Below, piece after piece: positions 23,483 through 34,729 of a stretch of DNA of 64,000 nucleotides; the stretch's first letter is position 1; every line of letters begins with the position of its first letter. The notes beneath the pieces are model-generated. The model was not told the origin of the DNA, searched no databases, and saw only the letters and a list, made by a program, of their open reading frames with translations. The DNA is from Zizania palustris. Taxonomy: Eukaryota; Streptophyta; Magnoliopsida; Poales; Poaceae. The stretch lies in assembly GCA_019279435.1 (NCBI GenBank), contig JAAALK010000079.1:60505915-60569914 (forward strand). The letters run 5' to 3'. Both the position numbers and the translations under genes were made by a program.

Positions 23483-23788
23483 AGGCCCGTTTAGCAACCG
23501 ATAGCTAATCACACCGAAAATATTTTGATGCTAATTAGAATGACTAAACATGAGTTAATTAAAAAATAATTGCAGAACTCTTAAGCTAATTAGTGAATCT
23601 AATTAGCTTAATTACGTCGTGATTTGACAATATGGTGCTACAATAAATATTTACTAATTATGGATTAATTAGGCTTAATAAATTTGTCTCGCAAATTATT
23701 CTCCGATTCTTTAATTATTTTTATAATTAGTTTATGTTTAGTCCTTCAAATTAATGTCTAAACACCTAAAGTGACACAAAACACCGCC
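23483..23788. mobile_element. MITE of the AATTAGCTTAATTACG family, copy 1
   Basis: Contains TGAATCTAATTAGCTTAATT, a middle TGACAATATGGTGCTAC and TTAGGCTTAATAAATTTGTC, the signature words of a very common grass repeat. Related copies lie at 30657-30898 (truncated) and 42453-42750. It is non-coding. Confidence 0.6.
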
Positions 23789-24044
23789 TAATTCATAAAT
23801 GGGCAAGACAGTAGAGATGACATCTTTAGCTCAAGTCTAAGCGTAACCTAAATAAATTCTTTCGAAATTGGTATTTTCATCGATTGGTCTATATTTTACG
23901 TCATATTATGTTTATAATATCATTGTGCTCGTCCACTAATATTATTTAAAATCACTTAAAATACTATCCGACTCGAATTCAAAAAGCCAGACTTTATAGT
24001 TCAAAAAAAACAATAAACAAATAAATTATTAAAATGAATCTAAA

Positions 24045-24279
24045 GGCTTGTTTGGTTCTTTTAGGGACTAAACTAAATTTTAGTCTCCTCTTTTTTATAG
24101 GACTAAACTTTAGTCCATTGCTGTTTGGTTCTAAGGACTAAAGTACTAAAAGAGAGTGAGGGATGAGAAATTGTGCTCTTTTGCTAGACCATTTGATCTA
24201 AAGGGCTAAAGTTTTTTGGGACTAAAAAGTACTAAAGTTTAGTCCCTAAACTTTAGCAACCCCAAACCAAACACCCCCT
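24045..24279. mobile_element. MITE of the TTTAGTCC family, copy C
   Basis: Starts GGCTTGTTTGGTTCTTTTAG and ends in CCAAACCAAACACCCCC. The inside is made of TTTAGTCC and GGACTAAA words. It is very similar to copy E at 54531, including the shared words TTCTTTTAGGGACTAAACTA and AAAGTACTAAAAGAGAGTGA. It lies about 640 bp upstream of the OST3 start. Confidence 0.75.
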
Positions 24280-24919
24280 AAATCTCTATCACCAAATTAT
24301 TCGGTCACACGGTCATCCACCATTTTATCCAAACCTATCCACTCTATTTCCAGTGTCTGTGAAACAAAAGGTACAAATAAACAAAAATATGAGATATTTA
24401 ATAAATATGGTTCATGAACGATGATACAAAAATAAAATACAGAAAATATGAAATTTAAAGTCTGTTAAAAGAGCAATAAGATTTAGAGATTAATTTTTTT
24501 AGAAAACTCCTTGTATAATATTTTAGAGGACAAAAAATAACAATTCTCTCAAAGATGCTTTTAAATAAATGCTTGATATGTGCATATACTAGTTGATGAT
24601 GGGGACCATATCAACCATTGTTTTAAATACATAAGTATTGTCGCTAAACCATCGATCGATAGAGTAATTTTTTCAAAAATCAACACATACATGTAATTCT
24701 TAATTAAAAAAATTATACAAAAATTCTCATTACATTTCCTTTCTCAAACCGGCCCTCTTTTATTCAATTGGGCTGAATATTCGGCGACGAGCAGATCCAG
24801 TCTAACCACTGACCACACCGTGGGCCCACCTTACCAGTCTGCAGTAGCACTACTTCCCCTACCAAGTCGTCTCGTCTCGTCTCGTCCGTCTTCTCCCCTC
24901 TTCAGATCCACCATTCACC

Positions 24920-25933
24920 ATGGCATTCTCGCCCCTCCTCCTCCTCGCCGTGGCCGCGGCCGCGGCCGCCGCCGTCTCCTTCGCCTCCGCGGGCGCCGAT
25001 GACCTGGTGGCCGAGATGCAGTCCCTCCGCTCCCGTTCGCCCTCCGGCGTGATCCACCTCACTGACACATCCGTCACCCGCTTCCTCGCCGCCCCGGTGC
25101 CGCGCCCCTACTCCGTCCTCGTATTCTTCGACGCCGCCTCGCTCCACTCCAAGACGGACCTCCACCTCCCCCAGCTCCGTCGCGAGTTTGCCCTGCTCTC
25201 CGCCTCCTTCCTCGCCCACAACCCCGCCTCCGCCGACCTCTTCTTTGCCGACATCGAGTTCTCCGAATCGCCGCACTCCTTCACGCAGTTTGGTGTCAAT
25301 TCCCTCCCCCACGTACGCCTCGTCCGCCCCGAGCACAGCCGCCTCGCTGGCTCCGAGCAGATGGACCAGTCCCACTTCTCCCGCCTCGCTGACTCCATGG
25401 CAGAGTTCGTCGAGTCCCGCACCGGCCTGGAGGTCGGCCCCATCGTCCGCCCACCCCTCATCTCCCGCAACCAGATAATCCTACTCGTTATCTTGTTTTT
25501 GGTCTCCATCCCGTTTGCAATTAAGAGAATCATGGAAGGGGGAACCATTCTCCATGACCCCCGTCTTTGGATGTCTGGGGCGCTGTTCGTGTACTTCTTC
25601 AGCGTGTCTGGGGGAATGCACGGGATCATCAGGCACACGCCGATGTTCCTTACCGACCGGTCAGATCCAAACAAGCTCGTGTTCTTCTACCAGGGGTCTG
25701 GGATGCAGCTTGGAGCCGAGGGGTTTGCGGTTGGATTCTTGTACACTCTCGTGGGGCTCATGATCGCTATAGTGACACACTTGCTAGTGAGGGTGGAGAG
25801 CTTGCAGACTCAGCGATTTGCAATGCTGGCAGTCATGGTGGTTGGGTGGTGGGCAGTGAGGAAGGTGATCTACTTGGATAACTGGAAGACTGGTTATAGC
25901 ATTCATACCTTCTGGCCCAGTAGCTGGAAGTAA
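24920..25933 (+). CDS. Oligosaccharyltransferase subunit OST3/OST6 family
   Basis: A single exon of 337 residues. The protein is an accessory subunit of the ER oligosaccharyltransferase, which transfers glycans from dolichyl diphosphate to Asn. It has a signal peptide (about 1-24), a lumenal thioredoxin-like domain (about 30-180) and four membrane segments: IILLVILFLVSIPFAI, LWMSGALFVYFFSVSG, GFAVGFLYTLVGLMIAIV and FAMLAVMVVGWWAV. The C-terminal half (MHGIIRHTPMF, FYQGSGMQLGAEGF) is the conserved OST3/OST6 signature. Yeast Ost3/Ost6 and animal TUSC3/MagT1 have a CXXC redox motif in the lumenal domain. Here the equivalent place reads FFDAASLHSKTD, and the whole protein contains no cysteine. 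ATG 24920 lies in ACCATGG context. Length and single-exon structure fit plant homologues. Confidence 0.95.
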   Translation: MAFSPLLLLAVAAAAAAAVSFASAGADDLVAEMQSLRSRSPSGVIHLTDTSVTRFLAAPVPRPYSVLVFFDAASLHSKTDLHLPQLRREFALLSASFLAHNPASADLFFADIEFSESPHSFTQFGVNSLPHVRLVRPEHSRLAGSEQMDQSHFSRLADSMAEFVESRTGLEVGPIVRPPLISRNQIILLVILFLVSIPFAIKRIMEGGTILHDPRLWMSGALFVYFFSVSGGMHGIIRHTPMFLTDRSDPNKLVFFYQGSGMQLGAEGFAVGFLYTLVGLMIAIVTHLLVRVESLQTQRFAMLAVMVVGWWAVRKVIYLDNWKTGYSIHTFWPSSWK

Positions 25934-28900
25934 ATGCTGGTTCAGTAGATGGGTGGTTCTCTCCTTTGGTTTCACAGGTATGAATTAACGCTGTGCTTTC
26001 CTCCCTTATATGTGAACTTTGGTTGGAACTATTGCAAACATTGGGCAATGTGCATGGCCAGTTCTCTTTAGCAATTCAATTAGTCATGAATATTGATCTT
26101 GTAAGTTTGGTGTAGATTTTTAAATTTCTGAGATTATGTGAATCTAAACACTATTCTGCCACTACTCTTGAGCGACATAACAGATTCCTGACAAAAATTT
26201 AACAACTTAAAACAAAGACGAAAGATCATCACATATTTGCTGCAGAACTTGCTAGCCTCGTTTCCATATTACATTGTTGCACATCAAACATGAAACATCA
26301 TTGAAGTATTGAACTTCATCGAATGACTGGTGACTTCGTGTGGCACATTTGTTGTGTACTTGTGTTTCTTTGCAGAGGTCGTCTTCGGAAAGACTAGTGA
26401 GTAGTGACTAGAAATATTTGATGCACCAATTATTCTTGTAGCTGATATTTTCTGTTTTTATTCACGGAGGGACTGATGCTAGGCTGGGAAAATAAATAGT
26501 GTTAAATTTCCCTTTTGCTCTTCCTTCTCCCCTCTGCGTAGGCTTTTCTATTTCATTCTTCCTCTTCTTCCCTTTCATACATATTACATAATTTCACTTC
26601 TCATACGGAAGTATATATATTATGCTTCTATTTTTTACCTCCCTAGCCCCTATTATTTGCTGTAAAGCACTAAAGCTTAAAACAGTTGATAATGATGAAA
26701 TTTATTGGTAGCATTATAGTTTTATGTCAAGAATATGCTTCACTTGCTAGTTGCTACAAGAATCTATTGTACCATTTCTTCTGACCCTTAATGGTGTATT
26801 CCTAGAATGGCTGGTTCTTGAATTATGTTAGTTTGTAATATTCTTGTGTTCGTAGTTGTTTCTTTTTGGAAGCCATAAAGTTGTACTGTGCTTTCTAGTT
26901 TGTAGAACATGATTTCCTTTTGGTTTCCTTAATGGAGTCAGGTGTCCTGTCCATTCTAAAGAGCCATAGGATTTTGATGCTTTGATGATGTTTAACACTA
27001 ACTGACATTTAATATGCATTTATTTCTTATTAGTCTGAATATACTTTGTGTAAACTAGAATACTAGATCATAACATCAACTAAACTTGGATTGTAAAGTA
27101 TCTAAGTGTACTAAGATCCAGGATTAATTCTATATTGTTATTAGCCTTGATGCTTGCTTTATTGTATATGCAATATAGTATATAAAGCAGTGATGGAAAA
27201 AGGCCGAGCAGCTAATTACTCGACTGAGTAATCAGTGCTCTGCATGGACCACATTGATTAGGGCACAATCAAAGGAAAAAAAATCAGCTAGGCAATTTTT
27301 TGCCGAGTAATCGGCTGTTAGACGGATTAATCAGGCCGTCAGACGAGTAAAGATTGAGAGATAGGGTTGGGGTCAGGGTCGGGCAGAAGCAAAACAAACA
27401 GAATCAAAGAAGCCATCGCGCTGCCACCGCTTGGGATCTGCCGGCTCTGCCCCTGCTTGATCCACTAGTGTCGCCTCTGCTCGATACGTCAGCATCTCCC
27501 CCGCTCAATCTGCCGGCCCTGCCCCCCTCTGATCTTGCTTTGTTGCCTCCTCTAGTCCTTTGGTCCTACGTGCAGAGAAGCCTGTATTTTAAGGGGGAAA
27601 GATAGAGAACATGTGTAGTCCAATTCCACAGCCGATTGGAACTTATCTCAATATCTCCAAAGTTTGTGCCAGATTGCATGGGATTTGCTGCGCTGTGGTT
27701 TTGGGCGGGCATGTGCAGTGTGCGGCATGGTGGCAGAGTGGGCTGACCAGTCTGGGAACACACGATTGAGTTAGAAAACGAAAGAGATGGGTTGGCTTTC
27801 AGCCTGAAGGCACAAGAGGAAAAAGAAAAGGATATTCCTATTAAAATGAATGTTAAATGTTGCTTCATTTATTAAAAATACTTCCAAGTTCCAATGCTCA
27901 AATAATTCCTAGAAAATTCCAGAAAACACTAGAGCATTCGGAGGATTTAATAAAATTTTATCTAGCCCATTTTCATGTTAGAATGTTATCATATATTTTA
28001 TTGGAGTCTTTCAATAGGTTTTTATTCCCTTTTCTAAAATTCATTTTCACATTCAAAATTTTATGAAGGAATTTTTTAGAGTGTGACAGATAACCATCCA
28101 AAGAGATGACCACATTATTAAAATACTATCAAAAGAGATTGGTTTCACGTGTATACCACATTACCACTCAAACTTTGCCCTTCGCGCTTTATCACCTATC
28201 TCAAATTTATGACCTAATAGTGTAATGTCAAATTTAAGGACTATTTTATTGCCAAAATGGAAAAAAGTTTGTAGCAAAGTTGAGCTGTATCAAGGTGATA
28301 TCTCAAAATGGCAATGTGGCATTATTCTTAAGTAGTATGTCACATCTCACATGGGGAGAACACTACCTGTACAGTACTGTGGTATCTTGTTAGGTGCTTA
28401 GTATTACAGAGAGAAAAATAGATTGAGTTGATATCAATATCTTATTAGTTCTGTAGATAAGTTTCTTAAGGATTATGCTAGCCCATCTGTATGATGGGGT
28501 TGCATCTCTTTTCATGAAGCAGGCAATGAAGATGAATTAGTGTGATATCTCCCTATCTATAGTCTCCTCTCTTGCCAATCAAGCCAATGTCATCTGGCAT
28601 TCCTCCCAGTGATGTTTACCCTGATGATATATTGATAATCTCATGGCTGAGATAGGTTTTTCTAAGTTAGCTTTTGGCAAGAAAGATCGTTGAAAATGTA
28701 TGTTATATGTTTACAGTTTGCCTGCCTGTTCACCTAACTGATGAAATCATGAAATATGTTATGATCGTAGTTCAAAGTTTAACAAGCTTATAGACAAGTC
28801 ATTTGTTATGTTTTGTGTAAAATATCATAACATAGGTGGATAGCAATAAGAAATTAGTAGATTTCAAAAAAAAAGGTTAGGCAGAATTGCAGGTATGTCC

Positions 28901-30656
28901 AAAGAATATGTCATTGGTCTTATTTACTATTCATCTTTCAGTTTTTTTTAAAATTAAAATTGTTATGCTGCTTTGTGCAAATATTTCATGATCATATATT
29001 TTTTTCAGGATATGGAGTCATCCAAATGGAGCAAGCTGAGGTAGAGCATAATTTGGACTTGAGAACATATCAATTTAATATGACAAATTTCTGATGCTGT
29101 AGTATGAGATATGGAGAACATATTGTTTTAGTTTTGCAGAGGAATTATGACATTGCACATCTATTACTTGAACAAGAAAGTTTGGCTTTTGAATTGCCAT
29201 ATCCAGCATCTTTGATGGTAAACTGTAGTGGCTATGGCTTCTCAGTTACACCATTTTCAAAAACTGCTTGCTCAATAGAAATTCTCAGCATCGAGGGGTT
29301 AAAGTAGTAAATCTGTAAATGTTGGATGCGTGTGTCGGGTTGTTTCAAGCAGTACGAACCGTTTGAAGTTGACCCGCCACTAAAAATTTCTAGTCTCGTA
29401 CTTCCTCCGTACCAAATTTGATATGTTAAACATACAATGAATCCGAACAGGATGCAGTCGTGTTTATATTGTGCGTTCTTATCTTTTATATATATCAAGC
29501 CGAGGAATCCATATTTTCAAGGATGCGATCTTTCGATTCAGACGCCAACCCGCGGCAAAAACCAATCATTTTTCCATTCACCTTTGCCAATCAAATCATC
29601 CTTGAACAATCTCAAGCCGGTTTGAGACTCTTTTATAGTGCCAAGAAAAAGAGTTCAAGTTCAAGACACAAATTAGTACATTAAAATAGGTATGTGTAAC
29701 TTCTAATGGTAATATAACAGGAGATTTGCTCTCATGCTACACATAAAGTGGTAGAATTTACCCTTTTGCTTCGTAGGAGTATATGACACGGAGATGATAA
29801 AAAAGTAAATATCACTCAACTTTGTGGCGTAAGAACAAAAAAATTCCTAATGTAAATAGGCACTCCTCTCTCAATTATAATACCCATGTTATGGATTTAG
29901 GTATGTGTAACAGGGATACATTACACCTGTTAATACAGGTGTTTGTTTGTGTATCTATAATTACTATCATACTGAGTGGATTGTGGTTAACATTAGGTTG
30001 GATATGATGTGGGCTATGAGTACCTGCCAGTGACAGCCCTGGACTGTCTGGCTGCGATTAAAATACTGCATCCTTATGAGAAGCATCTTATTGCTCTGAT
30101 GCAGAGGATTGATTATGTTAGGCCGACGATGTCAACGCTTCTAATCAATCAAACTTGTGCTGTTCATTCATTGAAACGAGCAGAACGACAAAGTGTGTGT
30201 GCAGGTCAGTCTGAGATTTCGGCTAGGCGAACTGAAATTTATGGACCCTACAATTATATAGTACTCAAATTATATGAGTATATATCTAAAATATTATCGC
30301 TACAACATGTACCCCTCTAAATTTTTTTTCTAATGATCCCGAGGCGTCGATTTGTGCTAGCCTACGAATACAAAGAGATACGAATATAAGATTTTACCAA
30401 CGAGTATATCAAGTCAAAATTTCTATATGCAATTCTATAAAAATATTTGTGTAATTAAGTACATAATTATTAAATTTACACGGTAATTTATTTTTTATTA
30501 GACAAATAATTATTTAATTTTATTGTAATAGTTTTTTTCCTGAGGATCAAAACCTCACATTTACGTGACAGAATCTTAACCATGAAACCACAATTTTTTT
30601 TCAATCTTGAATGATATTTTATTTTTTAGTCTATTTTTATATGGGTTTAAGGCTTA
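25934..30656. other. Intergenic, 3' flank of OST3 and AT-rich DNA
   Basis: The first few hundred bases are the 3' untranslated region of OST3. A possible 3' UTR intron could run from CACAG|GTATGAA at about 25978 to TTTGCAG at about 26374. At 27190-27600 there is transposon-like sequence with GACTGAGTAATCAG words and a Leu/Pro-rich low-complexity frame. The rest is AT-rich. Short open frames (for example 29104-29307 and 30009-30320) show no recognisable domain. I see no gene here. Confidence 0.5.
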
Positions 30657-30898
30657 GGAGGTGTTTGGATTGAGTGCTAAATTTTTAGCCCTCATCACGT
30701 CGAATGTTTAGATGTTATTTTAGAATATTAAATGTAGATTATTTACAAAACTAATTCATAATCGGGGCATTATTCGCAAGACGAATCTAATGATCCTAAT
30801 TACGCCATGATTTGATAATGTGATGCTACAATAAAATTTGCTAATTATAAATTAATTATGCTTAATAAATTCGTCTCGTAAATTATACTGGATTCCAG
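30657..30898. mobile_element. MITE of the AATTAGCTTAATTACG family, copy 2, truncated
   Basis: Starts GGAGGTGTTTGGATTGAG and contains GACGAATCTAATGATCCTAA, ATTTGATAATGTGATGCTAC and ATGCTTAATAAATTCGTCTC. The right end is lost. It lies between OST3 and the DUF26 gene. Confidence 0.55.
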
Positions 30899-31436
30899 GT
30901 AAACAGTTGCGCCACTTGCCCTCAGGCCGGCCCTGGAAGTGTGTTGGCGTTTTTTCTTCTTCTCAAGCGGTAGAGTCGAGAAGCACGAATAAATAATTAC
31001 GTGTATTAGCAGCGACGACAAAGGATTAGGAGCAGTGCTTATCCATCTAACAACCCCCTAAATCTGCATGCTCACATCGCAGCCATTAGAACACCGTAGG
31101 AGCTTTCCCATTCTCTTTCTCTGAATTTTTATGATTAGAATTAAGAAACTAACCCTAACAATGAATAATATTTTAAATGATTCTTAAAAATATAAGATCA
31201 TTAAAATTTATCCTTTAGTTCCTACCTTTAAGAGTGTACTCATAAACTCCGGTTTAAAGATTCTATTGAAAAAAACATGTTTAAATTGATTTAAATCCTA
31301 AAAATAAATTCTATACGGAGAATCAATTTCAGGACGCTCTTAAACCACGCCACAAGTTCACACGTCACGAGAGAATTTGAGATTAAACTAAGCTAAAACT
31401 TAACAAAAATGTTTCGTAGAAAGCGTTAAAAAGAAG

Positions 31437-31655
31437 GCGGTGTTTCGATGAAAAATATTTCACCATCTATTTGAAAAAAATTCAAACCGATGCAACACTC
31501 GGCGATGATGCTTGCAACACCGAAACCACGCGACATGCAACACCAAAAATCGTTGGTGTTACAAACAATATTACCAAGTGTTGCATCTGATTGAAATAAT
31601 TTCATCGAACGATCAAATATTTTTTTCATAAAGAGCTAAAACACCGTCCGATTTT
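31437..31655. mobile_element. MITE-like repeat, GTGTTTTAGC family, copy 1
   Basis: Flanked by GGCGGTGTTTCGATGAAAAA and, on the right, GAGCTAAAACACCGTCCG. It shares GAAAAATATTT, GTGCTAAAACA-like and repeated TTGCAACAC words with the segment at 41640-41856. Non-coding; superfamily not resolved. Confidence 0.4.
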
Positions 31656-31690
31656 TTGTTTTTTCTACGATGTTTGATTTGAAGTGATTA

Positions 31691-32020
31691 GGGATATCTC
31701 AACCCATAGTTTTTTAGGTGATATCTTATTTTGTCATGTCAGCAAGACACTATATTTATAAACCATGTTCCCAACACTAATTCCTTAGTATAAATCTATA
31801 ATAAATTTTTTATACTACTATTTTTCTCATTCCCCCCTTTTATCCAATCATTTTATTCATGTCTTGGATATAGTGAAGACATAATGTCTTACTTAAAACA
31901 TGATTTCTTCGTATTTTAGTGTGTCTTCTCATTAAATAATTTGTCACATCATCTTTTTTTCTATATAGTAGCATAATAAATGCTTATAAAACCATCCTAC
32001 ATGGAAGGTTGGGAGTGCCC
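31691..32020. mobile_element. Tourist-like MITE, 330 bp, TTA target duplication
   Basis: The left end GGGATATCTCAACCCATAG and the right end GGTTGGGAGTGCCC are imperfect inverted repeats. TTA lies immediately outside both ends (31688-31690 and 32021-32023), the target duplication of PIF/Harbinger-type elements. The interior is AT-rich with no open frame. Confidence 0.75.
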
Positions 32021-33879
32021 TTAGTAAGTTGTCTAATGGAAGTAATGTTTGAAGTAATTACACTTGTCTGTACGGGCAAACGTCTATTTATATAGGATTA
32101 ATTTGATTTATGTCTTTAAATTTTAAAACTTCGGAGAAATATTATTAAAATTCGCATATTTAGATTTATGTCATTCAAGAATTGTAGCTCTCTGAAAATG
32201 TAATGACATATTTAAGAATTCTCTAAATTTATAATGACATATTTTGGAATTTTCTAAATTTATAATGGTATAGTTTGAAGTTCTCTGAAATTGTAATGGC
32301 ATGAATCTAAATATATGAATTGTAATTGTATTTCTCTAAAATCGCAAAATTGTAATGGTATAGATCTAACTTTCCCATTTATATAAGACTGTCTCTAAAA
32401 CAGTGTATTTATATGCGGTATGAGACACAGTGAAGGATATGATTCTCGCACCCAAAAGTGTCCGTCTCCAACAGAGAAGGCACAACGTGACTGCATAGCG
32501 AGATTCGCTGCGCGTGAGAGAAGCAAGAAGACGTTATTTTAGGTTCTGCTCGGCCTCTCATCTAAAATGGGTATCGCGTTTGTCTACTCTCTTATACTCA
32601 TATTTTTTAAACAAAAATTAAATGAACCACTTGTTTTTTAGGTTTAGGTGTAGTAATGGTCGAAGATAGTCTAAGATGATTGGGTTGAGGTTGATCCGTC
32701 CGCGTCCCCAGCTGCAGTTGGGCCTGATGATTGTTATCTATCTATCCGGGGAAGTTTCCGAAACAAACCGTAAACTATGTCGGTTTTTTTTCTTTCGTTC
32801 GTTTGTATATAATCTTTAAAATTCTCATGTTATAATAATCTCCTAAGCTAATCTAATTACCTCAAAAGAATAATCTCCTGTGCTAAGGAACTATTATAAA
32901 ACGGACGCATCTACGTATTTAGTCCTAAAAGTTAGATTTGAAAGATTAAGACGTGATAATACATCACCTGCTTAAAACAAGTCAATATCTTACCCTTTTA
33001 AAGAATAATATTTATTCGATCAATGGCTAAATTTAATTTTATCTCTAAAAAATGTGTCTTTTAAAAAACTAGCACCAATACTATGGGTTTGGGTTAAAAA
33101 ATCAATACCGCTACTCAAAAACAAGTCGTTTAAGACTTGCGTCAATAGTTGCCTAAAATAAGTCATTTTACATTTTATTCTGTATTTTGGATGTTTATAT
33201 TCCTTAAGTAGCATTGTTTCTTTCTCGTTTTCTACAATATATATCTTTACTGTTGGATTGTATTTAATATAAGTAAATAAAAAAAATACCCGCTTATTAA
33301 TATTTTTTCATATCTGAAATTATATTCGAAAACAAATTATTTAAGACTTATATTAATAGTTGGTTAAAATAAGTTATTTTGTATTTTATTCTGTATTTTG
33401 GATGTTCATATTCCTCAAGTAGTATTATTTCTTTCTCGTTTTTTGCGTTATCTTTATTAAATAAAAAAATACACGATGATTAATATTTTTTTCGTATCTG
33501 AAATTATATTAAAATGACTTATTTTTATATAATTAAATATTTTTAGAGCCCAATGGTAATCAAAACACTCCTGGCGTAAAGCAGCACTGTGTTGCAGGGT
33601 CAACATTGGTTTCTGCCGCCCGCCGCGCGCCGACGGCGAGACCCCCTCCTTCCTTGCTTCTCCTTCCTTCCTGCATGATTTGCGCGCGGCGGCGAGAGTC
33701 AGACCTCGTCCAACGACCTGCCCGCCTGCCTTCCTCCTACTCCGCCACCGCCCGCTCGTCTCAAGTTTCCATTCCATGGTCCAACCCCAACAACTCTACA
33801 CGTCCTACTTTCCGGACCCCATCGCCTCCTCACCCTTGGTGCTTCTTCCCTTCCTCCGCGAGCTCTCTCTACCCTCTTC

Positions 33880-33886
33880 TTTATAA
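33880..33886 (+). promoter_or_regulatory. TATA-like box of the DUF26 gene
   Basis: TTTATAA at 33880-33886, followed by CT-rich sequence (TTGTCTTCTCTCTCTCAAT), lies 88 bp upstream of the preferred start codon. This would make a short leader and supports ATG 33974 over ATG 33905, which would be only about 20 nt from the TATA box. Confidence 0.5.
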
Positions 33887-33973
33887 CCGGGACACCTCGT
33901 CATCTTGCGTTGTCTTCTCTCTCTCAATCTGTCGCTGTTTGAAAGTTTCGTCAACAGCTACGACGTACGTGCC

Positions 33974-34729
33974 ATGATTCTTGAGGCGGCATTGCTTTTT
34001 CTAGTGGTGGCAGCCTCGGGGGAGGCGGCGACGAGCGGCGGCGGAGGAGGAGACGAGGCGGCCGCGTCGTGCTCCGGCGCCACGGGCAGCTTCGCCGCGG
34101 ACAGCACGTTCGCCGTCAACGTGCGTCGGCTCATGCTCGCGCTGGAGAACAAGGTCCCCGCCATCGGGTTCGACATCGCCACGGTCGGCGGCGGCGACGG
34201 CGACGGCGCCGAGCGAGTGCACGGCCTGGCGCTCTGCCGCGGCGACGTCGACAGGGCGACGTGCGCCGGGTGCGTCCGCGCCGCGCGCGCGCAGGCGCAG
34301 CGCCTGTGCCCGTCGAGGCGGGACGCCGTCGTCTGGCTCGACGCCTGCATGCTCCGGTACTCCGGGGAGCCGTTCTTCGGCGAGGTCGACGCCCAGCACC
34401 GCACCGTCGTGCCGAGCGGCGGCGTCCAGGGCGCCGACAGGTCGGCCGTGCTCGACAGGGAGGTGGCCGTCATGATGAAGCGCCTGACGAGGACGGCCTA
34501 CCTCTCGCCGCTGCTGTTCGCCGCCAGCGATGTCATGGCGGTCGACGGCGCGCAGAGGCTGCACGGGATGGCCCAGTGCACCAAAGACCTCTCCGGCGGC
34601 GACTGCAAGATGTGCCTCGAATCCGCCATTGCCCAACTGATGTCGACAGGGTGCGCCAAGGAGGGAGGCAAAGTGTTAGGTGGGAGCTGCAGCTTGAGAT
34701 ATGAGCGCTACCCGTTCTTCGATTCCTAG
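33974..34729 (+). CDS. Cysteine-rich secretory protein with two DUF26 (Gnk2-like) domains
   Basis: A single exon of 251 residues. The N-terminus (MILEAALLFLVVAASGEA) is a signal peptide, so the protein should be secreted to the apoplast. Two DUF26 domains follow. The first has the C-X8-C-X2-C motif at C88, C97 and C100, with C33, C112 and C125. The second has C202, C211 and C214, with C227 and C239. There is no transmembrane segment and no kinase domain, so it belongs to the CRRSP class, not to cysteine-rich receptor kinases or plasmodesmata-located proteins. Ginkbilobin-2, the founding member, binds mannose and is antifungal; the role here is unknown. The second domain has only five cysteines, so one may be unpaired. 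The frame opens 23 codons earlier at 33905, but that start is too close to the TATA box and places the hydrophobic segment internally. Coding GC is very high, with a C/G third-base bias usual for intronless grass genes. Confidence 0.88.
   Translation: MILEAALLFLVVAASGEAATSGGGGGDEAAASCSGATGSFAADSTFAVNVRRLMLALENKVPAIGFDIATVGGGDGDGAERVHGLALCRGDVDRATCAGCVRAARAQAQRLCPSRRDAVVWLDACMLRYSGEPFFGEVDAQHRTVVPSGGVQGADRSAVLDREVAVMMKRLTRTAYLSPLLFAASDVMAVDGAQRLHGMAQCTKDLSGGDCKMCLESAIAQLMSTGCAKEGGKVLGGSCSLRYERYPFFDS

Larger units (their letters stand above)
22922..24919. other. Divergent intergenic region between CbbY-like and OST3 genes
   Basis: Two divergently transcribed genes share this 2-kb region. It holds a GC-rich leader of the CbbY-like gene up to about 23040, then AT-rich DNA with two MITEs (23483-23788 and 24045-24279), and finally a (TCGTC)n run at about 24866-24888 just ahead of the OST3 start. 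No other gene is visible. Confidence 0.6.
30899..33879. other. Intergenic, AT-rich with MITEs, 5' of the DUF26 gene
   Basis: Contains the two MITEs at 31437-31655 and 31691-32020. Near 32120-32330 there are repeated TTCTCTAAATTTATAATGAC-like words. From 33090 to 33530 a segment of about 225 bp occurs twice in diverged form (AAAATAAGTCATTTTACATT and similar words). The GC-rich stretch from 33600 is probably promoter or leader of the DUF26 gene. Confidence 0.5.

Noticed and set aside
25108..25674. Minus-strand 188-codon frame opposite OST3
   Set aside because: Shadow of the OST3 coding sequence, with no domain of its own.
29104..30320. Short open frames between OST3 and the DUF26 gene
   Set aside because: No domain, splice or composition support. 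They are consistent with chance in AT-rich DNA.
34001..34704. Open frames of 171 to 211 codons overlapping the DUF26 gene
   Set aside because: They result from the very high GC at third positions. Only the frame with the DUF26 cysteine motifs is supported.
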